64,000 bases of DNA from an uncultured Porphyromonadaceae bacterium (lineage in GTDB: Bacteria; Bacteroidota; Bacteroidia; Bacteroidales; Muribaculaceae). Positions 9,401-17,693 of the stretch are shown here, piece by piece. Position 1 is the stretch's first letter. The number at the start of each line of letters is the position of its first letter. Made by a program: the position numbers and the translations under genes. The stretch lies in contig UQER01000014.1 of assembly GCA_900540205.1 (NCBI GenBank), positions 1-64,000 of the forward strand, in the 5' to 3' direction. Under the pieces are notes generated by a model, which made no database searches, was not told the DNA's origin, and saw only the letters and a program-made list of their open reading frames with translations.

Positions 9401-9709
9401 GCCCGACTCGTAAAGCTCAACCCCGCAGTTCAGGGCGGTCTGACCGCCGAACGAAAGCAGGATGCCGTCGGGACGTTCCTTCTCGATCACCCGCTCCACA
9501 AAATATGGAGTGACGGGGAGGAAGTATATCTTGTCGGCAAACCCGTCGGAAGTCTGCACTGTGGCGATATTGGGGTTGATGAGCACCGTTGTGATGCCCT
9601 CCTCTTTCATGGCTTTCAACGCCTGCGATCCGGAATAGTCAAACTCTCCGGCCTCGCCGATTTTCAGCGCGCCGCTGCCAAGCAGAAGAACTTTCTTTAT
9701 TTTTTCCAT
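6491..9709 (-). CDS. carB: Carbamoyl-phosphate synthase, large subunit
   Basis: Makes carbamoyl phosphate from bicarbonate, ATP and ammonia channelled from CarA, feeding pyrimidine and arginine synthesis. At 1072 residues it is full length. Two homologous ATP-grasp halves are visible, each starting with a VLGSG..IG motif (KVLLLGSGALKIGEAGEFDYSG and later VVVLGSGAYRIGSSVEFDWC). An oligomerisation segment lies between them and the C-terminal MGS-like allosteric domain (LSTGTPRQKADMLDAAHELH) follows. It is the second gene after carA, with a 79-bp gap, in one leftward operon. Confidence 0.97.
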   Translation of the reverse strand: MEKIKKVLLLGSGALKIGEAGEFDYSGSQALKAMKEEGITTVLINPNIATVQTSDGFADKIYFLPVTPYFVERVIEKERPDGILLSFGGQTALNCGVELYESGALERHNVRVLGTPVQAIKDTEDRELFVKKLDEIDVKTIKSQAVESTAEALEAAERLGYPVIVRAAYALGGLGSGFCDNAEELVALTEKAFSFSPQVLVEKSLKGWKEVEYEVVRDCYDNCITVCNMENFDPLGIHTGESIVVAPSQTLSNDDYHYLRELAIKIIRHIGIVGECNVQYAYDPDSMDYRVIEVNARLSRSSALASKATGYPLAFVAAKLGLGYGLFELKNSVTKETSAFFEPALDYIVCKIPRWDLGKFHGVRRQIGSSMKSVGEVMAIGRTFEEVIQKGLRMIGQGMHGFVGNHDLNIDDIDRALMEPTDKRIFVVAKAMREGYTVDRIHELTKIDRWFLQKLQHIIGTERELETYADIQDIPADLLRLAKQQGFSDFQIGRAVKKDAFDSVPHSAEVRTLRKQLGIVPVVKQIDTLAAEYPAMTNYLYLTYNGDANDVQYLHDHRSVVVLGSGAYRIGSSVEFDWCSVNALLTVKQRGWRSVMINYNPETVSTDYDMCDRLYFDELTYERVMDILELESPHGVILSVGGQIPNNLATRLDDAGVNILGTSATCIDNAEDRHKFSAMLDRLGIDQPRWRELTSFADIDDFIREVGFPVLVRPSYVLSGAAMNVCSNEEELHRFLRLAANVSKQHPVVVSEFIQNAKEIEMDAVAQDGEIKAYAISEHIEFAGVHSGDATIQFPPQKLYVETMRRIKKVSAQIAAALKISGPFNIQYLAKNNDIKVIECNLRASRSFPFVSKVLKLNFIDLATRVMLGEKVEKPGKNLFDVDYVGIKASQFSFSRLQGADPVLGVDMASTGEVGCIGDDTDEALLKAMLSVGHRIPQRSVLLSTGTPRQKADMLDAAHELHKYGLKIYATEGTYRFLTENGVPAVRVYWPSDPEGQPQALDLLHEKLIDLVVNLPKNLSSAELSNGYKIRRAAIDLNIPLLTNARLASTFIHAFTTLKLSDIQIKSWDEYK

Positions 9710-9788
9710 ACCTGACTGTGAGATGTGGGAAGATGTGTTTTTTATGATTCGTGTTTACTGTATGGGCTCATGGAGTGCCTGACAATTT

Positions 9789-10868
9789 TCAGGCATTGCG
9801 TACAAGCTCAAGGAAGCGGTCGAAGATGAATTCGGTGTCGCGCGGTCCCGATGAAGCCTCGGGATGAAACTGAGCCGAGAAGAACGGGAGCGACTTGTGA
9901 CGGATACCTTCGTTGGTGCCGTCGTTCATGTTCACGAACAGCGGTTCCCAGTCGGACGGCAGGGTCGAGTCATCCACGGCAAAGCCATGATTCTGCGATG
10001 TGATATAGCAGGTGTTGGTGCCCTTCATGAGCACAGGCTGATTGTGGCTGCGGTGGCCGTATTTGAGCTTGTAGGTGGATGCCCCGGCAGCCTTGGCGAG
10101 CAGCTGGTTACCCATGCAGATGCCGCAGATGGGCTTGCCTGTGGCCATGGCCTTGCGGATGTTGTCAACTGTGGCCTGGGCGAAATCTGGATTGCCGGGA
10201 CCGTTGGAGATGAACAGCCCGTCGAACTGCAGCTGGTTGAAATCATAATCCCAGGGCACACGCACCACCTTTACGCCACGGCGGGTGAGACAACGGATTA
10301 TGTTAAATTTTGTGCCGCAGTCCACAAGCACTATTGTCTTGTCGCCGGCTCCGTGTTCCTCCACTTCAGGGCAGCTCACTGCAGCGATGAGATTTTCGGT
10401 GTTGGGGTCGCTGAATTCCACTTCCTGTGGATCCTCGAAATATATTTTTCCGAGCATCGAACCTTTTTCACGCAGATGCTTTGTGAGCGCGCGGGTGTCG
10501 ATGCCGTAAAGTCCGGGGATTTTTTCGTCGCGCAACCATTCATGGAGCGAACGGTTGGCAAGCCAGTGGCTCGGCTCCCAGGAGTAATCCTGCGCTATGA
10601 TTGCGCGGCAATGTATGCGCGAGCTTTCAAAATAACGGCTCACATGATCTTTCTCCTGCTGGGGAGGAACGCCGTAATTGCCGAGAATTGGATAAGTGGT
10701 GACGAGAATCTGACCTTCATATGAAGGGTCGGTGAGACTTTCGGGATAGCCCGTCATAGCGGTGTTGAAAACTACCTCGCCGGCGGTTGCGGCCTCATGG
10801 CCGAACGATTTGCCCCGGAAGGTTGTGCCGTCTTCGAGAAGCAGAACGGCTTCACGTGTCTGTCGCAT
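9789..10868 (-). CDS. carA: Carbamoyl-phosphate synthase, small (glutaminase) subunit
   Basis: The glutamine amidotransferase subunit that hydrolyses glutamine and passes ammonia to CarB. At 359 residues it is of usual length. The N-terminal CPSase small domain has FRGKSFGHEAATAGEVVFNT and GYPESLTDPSYEGQI. The C-terminal class I glutaminase has the nucleophile cysteine in GKPICGICMGNQLLA and the catalytic His-x-Glu in SAQFHPEASSGP. A strong promoter lies at 10974-11005, about 105 bp upstream. Confidence 0.97.
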   Translation of the reverse strand: MRQTREAVLLLEDGTTFRGKSFGHEAATAGEVVFNTAMTGYPESLTDPSYEGQILVTTYPILGNYGVPPQQEKDHVSRYFESSRIHCRAIIAQDYSWEPSHWLANRSLHEWLRDEKIPGLYGIDTRALTKHLREKGSMLGKIYFEDPQEVEFSDPNTENLIAAVSCPEVEEHGAGDKTIVLVDCGTKFNIIRCLTRRGVKVVRVPWDYDFNQLQFDGLFISNGPGNPDFAQATVDNIRKAMATGKPICGICMGNQLLAKAAGASTYKLKYGHRSHNQPVLMKGTNTCYITSQNHGFAVDDSTLPSDWEPLFVNMNDGTNEGIRHKSLPFFSAQFHPEASSGPRDTEFIFDRFLELVRNA

Positions 10869-10973
10869 ATAACTGTGATAATGGCTTGGCGGTGACCATC
10901 GATGCCGGCACTTCGCCGCGGCCGCTCAGGCGTCACGATGAAGGTGGCCGAAATCACTGCGGTTTATTTCGTG

Positions 10974-11005
10974 CAAAGTTAGCCCTTTTTTCTTACTTTT
11001 GCAAA
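10974..11005 (-). promoter_or_regulatory. carAB promoter, back-to-back with the tcdA promoter
   Basis: On the minus strand TTTG (11002-11005), a 20-bp spacer, then TAACTTTG (10974-10981). The plus-strand tcdA -7 box (10994-11001) lies inside the spacer of this promoter, next to its -33 box, so the two promoters occupy the same DNA. Confidence 0.8.
10994..11001 (+). promoter_or_regulatory. -7 box of the tcdA promoter
   Basis: TACTTTTG matches TAnnTTTG and lies 61 bases before the tcdA ATG. The -33 match is weak (TTTC at 10967-10970). Confidence 0.6.
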
Positions 11006-11062
11006 AACATTCGGGGGCAGGCGCATCCACTTTTTCAATTACCCACAACAGCATTCGCACAT

Positions 11063-11851
11063 ATGTCTAAAAATACCGACCCAACCGTTCCGGATTCCAT
11101 CTTCAGCCGTTCCAGCCTTATCCTCGGCGACGACGCCATGCAGATGCTTGCGAAGGCCAAAGTGGCCGTATTCGGCATCGGCGGTGTGGGCAGCTGGGCG
11201 GCCGAAGCACTTGTGCGCTCCGGGCTGCGCCATATAACGTTGGTCGACGCCGACTGCGTGGCGCCTTCCAACATCAACCGCCAGGCACCGGCTACCGTTT
11301 CCACCGTAGGACAGCCTAAGACCGCGGCTATGCGCACACATTTGCTCGACATCAATCCGGAAGCCGACATCATAGCCATCAATAAAATCTACACCGCCGA
11401 AACCGCCGGGGACTTCAACCTCGAGGAGTTTGACTACATCATCGATGCCATAGATTCTCTGTCCGACAAGGCCCTGCTTCTGCTCAATGCAGCAGCCGCC
11501 AGCCGCCCCACCCTGTATTCTTCAATGGGCGCGGCCCTGAAACTTGACCCCGGGCAGATTTCGGTGGCAGAATTCTGGAAAGTGCATGGTTGTCCACTTG
11601 CGGCAGCACTCCGCAGCCGCTTCCGCCGCAACTCCACATTCCCGCGCCGCAAATTTAAATGTGTGTACTCGCCCGAACGACTGCAGAACCGTAGCATACC
11701 CGACCAAAACGGCTCTGATTCAGCCATGTCGTTCGGGAAAGTTGCAGTCAACGGCTCACTGTGCCACATCACGGCAACCTTCGGTCTTCGGCTCGCCTCA
11801 TTGGTAATCAACGATATATACAGCAAATCCTTCGGGCAGCCAGCTTCCTGA
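11063..11851 (+). CDS. tcdA: tRNA threonylcarbamoyladenosine dehydratase
   Basis: An E1-like, ATP-dependent enzyme that cyclises t6A to ct6A at position 37 of ANN-decoding tRNAs. It is 262 residues, close to E. coli TcdA (268). The N-terminal Rossmann/ThiF motif is AVFGIGGVGSWAAEALVRSG, followed by the ThiF-family phrase LVDADCVAPSNINRQ. The later VNGSLCHITATFG.R matches the end of TcdA proteins. The frame is open upstream, but the ATG at 11063 (MSKNTDPTVPDSIFSRS) gives the normal N-terminus. Divergent from carA over a shared promoter region. Confidence 0.92.
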   Translation: MSKNTDPTVPDSIFSRSSLILGDDAMQMLAKAKVAVFGIGGVGSWAAEALVRSGLRHITLVDADCVAPSNINRQAPATVSTVGQPKTAAMRTHLLDINPEADIIAINKIYTAETAGDFNLEEFDYIIDAIDSLSDKALLLLNAAAASRPTLYSSMGAALKLDPGQISVAEFWKVHGCPLAAALRSRFRRNSTFPRRKFKCVYSPERLQNRSIPDQNGSDSAMSFGKVAVNGSLCHITATFGLRLASLVINDIYSKSFGQPAS

Positions 11852-11914
11852 TTCACAATACGGAATCGGGCGTTGTATTATATTTGTAACCGTACTATAA
11901 TTAAGTTTAAAAAA

Positions 11915-11946
11915 TTTGGTTAAAACGAGCAAACCTCTTATCTTTG
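11915..11946 (+). promoter_or_regulatory. Promoter of the rubrerythrin gene
   Basis: TTTG (11915-11918), a 20-bp spacer and TATCTTTG (11939-11946): a full match to the Bacteroidetes promoter. It leaves a leader of about 100 bases before the ATG at 12054, containing a small GCCCGGTCAATCCGGGC hairpin. Confidence 0.88.
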
Positions 11947-12053
11947 TATCGTATGAACTTGCTGACGCGCCCGGTCAATCCGGGCTTGCATCATGCCTTG
12001 ACACAGAAAAGCTTATTACAAAAAACAATTAAACTCATTTACCAGAAACCATT

Positions 12054-12608
12054 ATGAAAAAGAAATTCATCTGCACTGTTTGCGGTTACGTTCACGAAGG
12101 TGACGAAGCTCCCGAAAAATGCCCCCTCTGCGGCGCACCCAAGAGCAAATTCAAAGAACTCACCGAAGAAGAAGCCGTTAAATTTGTGACAGAACACGAA
12201 ATCGGTGTAGCCAAAGGTTGCGACGCCGAAATGATAAAGGACCTCAACACTCACTTCATGGGCGAATGCACTGAGGTGGGCATGTACCTCGCCATGAGCC
12301 GTCAGGCCGACCGCGAAGGTTATCCCGAAATCGCCGAAGCCTTCAAGCGCTACGCTTGGGAAGAGGCTGAACACGCTTCCAAGTTCGCAGAACTGCTGGG
12401 CGACTGCGTTTGGGACACCAAGACCAACCTCTACAAGCGTATGCTTGCCGAGGCAGGTGCCAACGAAGACAAGATGCGTATCGCTGCTAACGCTAAGAAA
12501 GCCAACCTCGATGCCATCCACGACACCGTTCATGAAATGGCTAAGGACGAAGCACGTCACGGCCGTGGCTTCAAGGGCCTCTACGAGCGCTACTTCGGCA
12601 ACAAGTAA
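12054..12608 (+). CDS. Reverse rubrerythrin (peroxide-reducing non-haem iron protein)
   Basis: A 184-residue cytoplasmic protein for peroxide and oxygen detoxification in an anaerobe. The order of domains is reversed compared with classical rubrerythrin. An N-terminal rubredoxin-like iron site (CTVCGYVHEG and CPLCGAPKSKF, two CxxC pairs) precedes a ferritin-like di-iron domain with GECTEVGMYLAMSRQ, EEAEHASKFAELL and a second E...DEARH motif (MAKDEARHGRGF). It is monocistronic, with its own strong promoter and a terminator. Codon use is very regular, which suggests high expression. Confidence 0.93.
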   Translation: MKKKFICTVCGYVHEGDEAPEKCPLCGAPKSKFKELTEEEAVKFVTEHEIGVAKGCDAEMIKDLNTHFMGECTEVGMYLAMSRQADREGYPEIAEAFKRYAWEEAEHASKFAELLGDCVWDTKTNLYKRMLAEAGANEDKMRIAANAKKANLDAIHDTVHEMAKDEARHGRGFKGLYERYFGNK

Positions 12609-12618
12609 TCAGCCCTAA

Positions 12619-12663
12619 AGCTACTATAGCTAAGATAGCTATCATAGCTACTTTAGCTAAAAT
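12619..12663. repeat. Five tandem 9-bp repeats (AGCTAnnnT)
   Basis: The units are AGCTACTAT, AGCTAAGAT, AGCTATCAT, AGCTACTTT and AGCTAAAAT, head to tail with no gap. They lie between the rubrerythrin stop and its terminator. Because AGCT is self-complementary, the array can also fold on itself. Confidence 0.85.
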
Positions 12664-12664
12664 A

Positions 12665-12713
12665 GAAAAAAGCTCCGGCAGAGCGCCTTGCGGCGCCGCT
12701 GCCGGAGTTTTTT
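12665..12713. terminator. Bidirectional terminator between rubrerythrin and hutI
   Basis: CTCCGGCAG and CTGCCGGAG (12673-12681 and 12699-12707) form the stem, with an inner GGCGCC/GGCGCC pairing. There are A's on the left and six T's on the right, so it can end both the rightward rubrerythrin and the leftward hut transcripts. Confidence 0.88.
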
Positions 12714-12739
12714 ATGTAATTTATGATTCTCCCCTATTT

Positions 12740-13984
12740 TCAGATGCGGTGGCCGCGAAGCCATACCGAACGAATCAGAGGTGTGGAGTAGGCATACAGC
12801 AGGAACTGTAGCGTGGGAAGCGGAGCCGTGGTGAAAAATGATGCTGTTTTACCGGGTGTGATGGATCCGGCCTCAGCCTGCAGCTCCATTGCAGCGGCTC
12901 CGTTGAAGGTGGCGGCATTCAGCGCCTGTGCTGGCGTCAGCTTCATCTTTATGCACCCCAGCGAACAGACAAACCGCATGTCGCCGGAAGGCGACGACCC
13001 CGGATTGTAATCGGAAGCCAATGCCAGCGGAAGTCCGGCGGCAATCATGCCGCGCGCATTCCCGTAAGGCATCCCAAGGAAGAACGATGCCCCGGGGAGC
13101 ATGGTGGGGATAGTTGTCGAACCGCGGAGCACCTCGATTTCGGCCTCGGTGGTCCGTTCCAGATGATCCACCGACACTGCACCATGAGCCACGCCCACCT
13201 GCACGCCGCCCGACACATCGAGTTCATTTGCATGTATCTTCGGCTTTATGCCCCATTTGGCTGCCGCCTCAAGCATTTTTGCCGTCTCTTCCGGAGTGAA
13301 GAACCCCCTGTCGCAGAACACATCGATATAATCGGCCAGTTTCTGACGCCCCACTTCCGGAATCATCTCCCGGCAGATAAGGTCGACATATTCGCCTTGA
13401 CGCCCTGTGTATGCACGTCCCACGGCATGGGCGCCAAGGAAGGTGGATTTCACCAACATCGGCGTGGACTGGCGGATGCGTGCTATTACCCGCAGCATTT
13501 TCAGTTCATCGGCTGTGGTCAGGCCGTAGCCGCTTTTTATCTCAACGGCTCCTGTACCCTTGGCCGCAATCTCGTTGACACGGACCATGGCCTGTTCAAA
13601 CAGCTCATCTTCCGGGGTGGCGGCAAGTCTGTCGGCCGAATTGAGGATTCCACCACCACGGCGTGCAATCTCCTCGTAGCTCAGTCCGTTGATTTTATCA
13701 AGAAATTCGCCGGAACGCTCGCCGGCATAAACGATGTGGGTGTGCGAATCGCAGAAGGCCGGAAACACCCATTCCCCTTTCATGTCGGTCACTTCCACAC
13801 CATGCGCAGCCTCAGCTGCGATGTCAATCCCGCACATGCTGCCGAATCCGGCAATGCGTTCGCCGTCTATCTTCAGCCACGCATTCTCCAACACGGGAAT
13901 ATCATTCATCTCCGCACCTGCCAGACGCGCCGGCGCCTCGGCACGCGCACCTACGAGGGCGCCTATATTTATCAGCAATTTCAT
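12740..13984 (-). CDS. hutI: Imidazolonepropionase
   Basis: Third step of histidine breakdown: hydrolyses 4-imidazolone-5-propionate to N-formimino-L-glutamate. It is 414 residues, usual for the family, with an amidohydrolase fold. Visible metal-site residues are in PAFCDSHTHIVYAGERSGEF (HxH). Further family landmarks are GTGAVEIKSGYGL, STFLGAHAV and the late ASDYNPGSSP. Last gene of the leftward operon, 82 bp after hutH and just before a shared terminator. Confidence 0.96.
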   Translation of the reverse strand: MKLLINIGALVGARAEAPARLAGAEMNDIPVLENAWLKIDGERIAGFGSMCGIDIAAEAAHGVEVTDMKGEWVFPAFCDSHTHIVYAGERSGEFLDKINGLSYEEIARRGGGILNSADRLAATPEDELFEQAMVRVNEIAAKGTGAVEIKSGYGLTTADELKMLRVIARIRQSTPMLVKSTFLGAHAVGRAYTGRQGEYVDLICREMIPEVGRQKLADYIDVFCDRGFFTPEETAKMLEAAAKWGIKPKIHANELDVSGGVQVGVAHGAVSVDHLERTTEAEIEVLRGSTTIPTMLPGASFFLGMPYGNARGMIAAGLPLALASDYNPGSSPSGDMRFVCSLGCIKMKLTPAQALNAATFNGAAAMELQAEAGSITPGKTASFFTTAPLPTLQFLLYAYSTPLIRSVWLRGHRI

Positions 13985-14066
13985 AAATCAGATTCAAGCA
14001 TATTCTGAAAAGCCCGGACCGGTTATTCCCAGCCCGGGCTTGATACATCTTAATTGTCCCGATGGC

Positions 14067-15560
14067 TCACCAGTCGGGATTATTCTCTTTCAGGAAGTCG
14101 ATGGAAACGTTGATGAGCGGATACATCACGGTGTCCGTCTCAATGAACGGCACCTCGCGGCGATATTCCGCAACCATGGCTTCAATCACAGCCGACGACT
14201 TCAGCGGACGACGGAATTCAAGCGCCTGCGCAGCATTGAAAAGCTCGATGGCAAGCACGCGGCGGGTGTTTTCCACCACCTCGTAAAGTTTTGTTGCGGC
14301 ATTCGAGCCCATCGACACATGATCCTCCTGACCCTGCGAGGAGGGGATGCTGTCGCATGAAGCAGGCCAGCACAGCCCCTTGTTTTTGCTGACGATAGAG
14401 GCAGCGGCATACTGCGGAATCATGAAACCGCTGTTCACACCGGGTTTGGCCACCAGGAACGACGGGAGATCGCGCACACCGGCTATGAGCTTGAATGTGC
14501 GGCGCTCGGAAATGTTGGCAAGCTCCGAGAGGGCAACCGCAAGGAAGTCCATAGGCAACGCGATAGGTTCGCCATGGAAGTTGCCGGCCGAAATCACCAC
14601 ATCCTCGTCGGGGAACACGGTGGGATTGTCGGTAACGGAATTTATTTCAGTCTCAAGCACTCCTGCCACATAATCGATGGTATCCTTGGCGGCTCCATGC
14701 ACCTGGGGGATGCAGCGGAAGGAATAGGGGTCCTGCACATGCACCTTCGGGCGTGCAATCAGCTCGCTGCCTGCAAGCAGCGCACGGAATGCCTCACCGG
14801 TCTTGATCTGACCCTGATGCGGGCGGATGGCCTGGATCTGAGGCATGAACGGGTCGATACGGCCGTCGAAGGCGTCAAGCGACAACGCACCGATTTTATC
14901 GGCCCAGCGGCTGAGTTTCCTTGCCTCAAGCACGGCATGCACACCGTAGCTCGACATGAACTGGGTGCCGTTGAGCAGCGCCAGTCCCTCCTTGCATTGC
15001 AACGTGATAGGCTGCCAGCCCATCTTTTCAAGCATCTCGGAAGCAAGCATAATTTCGCCGTTCATCTCCACCTCGCCAAGTCCAAGCAGCGGAAGCGACA
15101 GATTGGCAAGCGGTGCAAGGTCGCCCGATGCCCCGAGAGAGCCCTGACGGTAGACCAGCGGCAGGATGTTGTTGTTGAACATGTCGACCAGACGTTCCAC
15201 AGTGACAAGCTGTACGCCTGAATTGCCGTAGCTCAGCGACTGAATTTTGGTAAACAGCATCAGCTTCACCACATCGGCGGGAACACGCTCGCCGACGCTG
15301 CATGCATGGCTCATCACCAGATTTTTCTGCAGCGCGCTGAGTTTATCCGAATCTATCGAGATGTTGCACAACGAACCGAAGCCGGTGGTGATGCCATAAA
15401 TCGGCTCCTTCTGGGTCTCCATTTTCCTGTCGAGATATTCACGGCATTTCACGATGCGCCGTTTCGACTCCTCGCTCAGGGCAAGCTTAATGTTGTTTTT
15501 AAGAATTTCGCCCACGCGGTCAATGGTGATCCATTCGGGGCTGATATGGTGAACTTCCAT
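14067..15560 (-). CDS. hutH: Histidine ammonia-lyase
   Basis: First step: deaminates L-histidine to urocanate. It is 497 residues, usual length. The Ala-Ser-Gly triad that cyclises into the MIO electrophile is in YRQGSLGASGDLAPLANLSL. Other family signatures are YGITTGFGSL and the late SQGQEDHVSMGSNAA. The start MEVHHISPEWI fits the family. It lies 60 bp after hutU in the operon. Confidence 0.97.
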   Translation of the reverse strand: MEVHHISPEWITIDRVGEILKNNIKLALSEESKRRIVKCREYLDRKMETQKEPIYGITTGFGSLCNISIDSDKLSALQKNLVMSHACSVGERVPADVVKLMLFTKIQSLSYGNSGVQLVTVERLVDMFNNNILPLVYRQGSLGASGDLAPLANLSLPLLGLGEVEMNGEIMLASEMLEKMGWQPITLQCKEGLALLNGTQFMSSYGVHAVLEARKLSRWADKIGALSLDAFDGRIDPFMPQIQAIRPHQGQIKTGEAFRALLAGSELIARPKVHVQDPYSFRCIPQVHGAAKDTIDYVAGVLETEINSVTDNPTVFPDEDVVISAGNFHGEPIALPMDFLAVALSELANISERRTFKLIAGVRDLPSFLVAKPGVNSGFMIPQYAAASIVSKNKGLCWPASCDSIPSSQGQEDHVSMGSNAATKLYEVVENTRRVLAIELFNAAQALEFRRPLKSSAVIEAMVAEYRREVPFIETDTVMYPLINVSIDFLKENNPDW

Positions 15561-15620
15561 AATGATGGTTTATGTTTTGAAATTTCCGGTGAATATTGAT
15601 TGATTTATACTTGTGTCAAC

Positions 15621-17642
15621 TTATTTGAATACTTTCATGGCCTCTGCCACCACGGCATCGTCGGCGAAATTCGGCAGCGTGACCTTCAGTCCCGGTGTGC
15701 GCTCCATTTCGCGCTTGATGGCATCTACGGCACCGTTGTTGCGCGCCCATGAGCGGCGTGCAATGCCGTTGTTCACGTCCCAGAGGAGCATGCTGTCGAT
15801 GGCTTTGGCGCTTTCGGCCGATCCGTCGATCACCATTCCGAAACCACCGTTGACCACTTCGCCCCAGCCTACTCCGCCACCGTTGTGGAGACTTACCCAT
15901 GTGGCGCCTCGGAACGAATCGCCGATCACATTGTGCACGGCCATGTCGGCGCAATGGTTCGAACCGTCGTAGATGTTCGAGGTCTCACGGTAGGGGGAGT
16001 CGGTACCCGACACATCGTGGTGGTCACGTCCGAGCACCACAGGTGCGGAAATCTCACCGCGGGCGATGGCATCGTTGAATGCGCGGGCAATGCGCATGCG
16101 GCCTTCGCTGTCGGCATACAGGATGCGTGCCTGCGAACCCACCACCAGGTGGTTCTCCTCGGCACGGCGGATCCAATGCAGGTTGTCGGCCAGCTGACCG
16201 TGAATATCCTCGGGAGCGGTTTTAAGCATATCGTCGAGCACCTCCGCCGCCAGACGGTCGGTCACGGCAAGGTCGGCGGGATTGCCAGAAGAGCAAACCC
16301 AGCGGAACGGCCCGAAACCGTAGTCGAAGAAGAGCGGACCCATTATATCCTGCACATACGACGGATAGCGGAACCTTCCGTCGGGAAGCATCACATCGGC
16401 TCCCGCACGCGAGGATTCCAGAAGGAATGCGTTGCCGTAGTCGAAGAAGTACATGCCGCGCTCGGTGAGTTTGTTTATGGCTGCCACCTGACGGCGGAGC
16501 GATTCGCGCACAGCCTCCTTGAAGCGCTCAGGCTCGTCGGCCATCATGCGCTGCGATTCCTCATATGTGTAACCGGCGGGATAATAGCCTCCGGCCCAGG
16601 GGTTGTGGAGCGAGGTTTGGTCGCTGCCGAGATCCACATTCATATTCTCGGCGGCAAGGCGTTCCCAAAGGTCAACAACGTTGCCCTGATATGCCATGGA
16701 TACAGTCTCTCCGGCGGCTGTGGCCTTGCGTGTGCGTTCCATAAGAAGGTCGAGGTCGGTGTAGACTTCATCTACCCATCCCTGTGCCTTGCGTTTCTCC
16801 ACTGCCTTCGGATTGATTTCGGCCGTGATGCTCACCACACCGGCAATGTTGCCGGCCTTAGGCTGTGCACCCGACATTCCGCCAAGTCCGGCGGTAACGA
16901 AAAGCATCCCGGCAATGCTGTCTCGGCCATGGCCGAGACGCTTGCGGGCGGCGTTGAGCACGGTGATTGTCGTGCCGTGCACAATGCCCTGCGGGCCTAT
17001 GTACATATAGCTGCCGGCGGTCATCTGTCCGTACTGGCTCACGCCAAGTGCGTTAAGCTGCTCCCAGTCGTCGGGCTTGGAGTAGTTGGGAATCACCATA
17101 CCGTTGGTCACCACCACTCGCGGAGCGCGCGGATGCGAGGGGAACAGACCGAGCGGGTGGCCGGAATACATCACCAGCGTCTGGTCATCGGTCATCTGCG
17201 AGAGATACTGCATGGTGAGGCGGTACTGCGCCCAGTTCTGGAACACGGCTCCGTTGCCGCCGTAGGTAATAAGTTCGTGGGGATGCTGTGCCACTGCGGG
17301 ATCCAGGTTGTTCTGGATCATCATCATGATGGCGGCAGCCTTGCGCGAACGTGCGGGATAATGGTCGATGGGCCGGGCATACATGTCGTAGGTCGGACGG
17401 AACCGGTACATATATATGCGGCCATACTTGCGCAGCTCCTCGGCGAATTCAGGCGCGAGGACAGCATGCATCGAGGGGTCGAAATAACGCAGTGCATTGC
17501 GCAGCGCCAGCTGTTTCTGCTCGGCAGAGAGTGAATCCTTGCGCCGCGGGGCGTGGTTCACATTGGGGTCGTAGGGGCGCGGTTCCGGCAACTTGGCAGG
17601 AATGCCTTCCACTATATCTTTCTGAAATTCCTCTATTGTCAT
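15621..17642 (-). CDS. hutU: Urocanate hydratase
   Basis: Second step: hydrates urocanate to imidazolonepropionate with NAD+ as an electrophile. At 673 residues it is of the long type, nearer to the animal enzyme than to the roughly 555-residue Bacillus/Pseudomonas type. NAD-binding phrases are visible in LFVTAGLGGMSGAQPKAG. The active-site cysteine region is GFGPFRWVCSSGNPADL. The C-terminus has SLHNGGGVGWGEVVNGGFGM. It lies 51 bp downstream of ftcD. Confidence 0.97.
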   Translation of the reverse strand: MTIEEFQKDIVEGIPAKLPEPRPYDPNVNHAPRRKDSLSAEQKQLALRNALRYFDPSMHAVLAPEFAEELRKYGRIYMYRFRPTYDMYARPIDHYPARSRKAAAIMMMIQNNLDPAVAQHPHELITYGGNGAVFQNWAQYRLTMQYLSQMTDDQTLVMYSGHPLGLFPSHPRAPRVVVTNGMVIPNYSKPDDWEQLNALGVSQYGQMTAGSYMYIGPQGIVHGTTITVLNAARKRLGHGRDSIAGMLFVTAGLGGMSGAQPKAGNIAGVVSITAEINPKAVEKRKAQGWVDEVYTDLDLLMERTRKATAAGETVSMAYQGNVVDLWERLAAENMNVDLGSDQTSLHNPWAGGYYPAGYTYEESQRMMADEPERFKEAVRESLRRQVAAINKLTERGMYFFDYGNAFLLESSRAGADVMLPDGRFRYPSYVQDIMGPLFFDYGFGPFRWVCSSGNPADLAVTDRLAAEVLDDMLKTAPEDIHGQLADNLHWIRRAEENHLVVGSQARILYADSEGRMRIARAFNDAIARGEISAPVVLGRDHHDVSGTDSPYRETSNIYDGSNHCADMAVHNVIGDSFRGATWVSLHNGGGVGWGEVVNGGFGMVIDGSAESAKAIDSMLLWDVNNGIARRSWARNNGAVDAIKREMERTPGLKVTLPNFADDAVVAEAMKVFK

Positions 17643-17693
17643 CGTCGTATGTGATGTTGGTTTATTGATTGAATCGGATGGCCGGAGCCTTTA

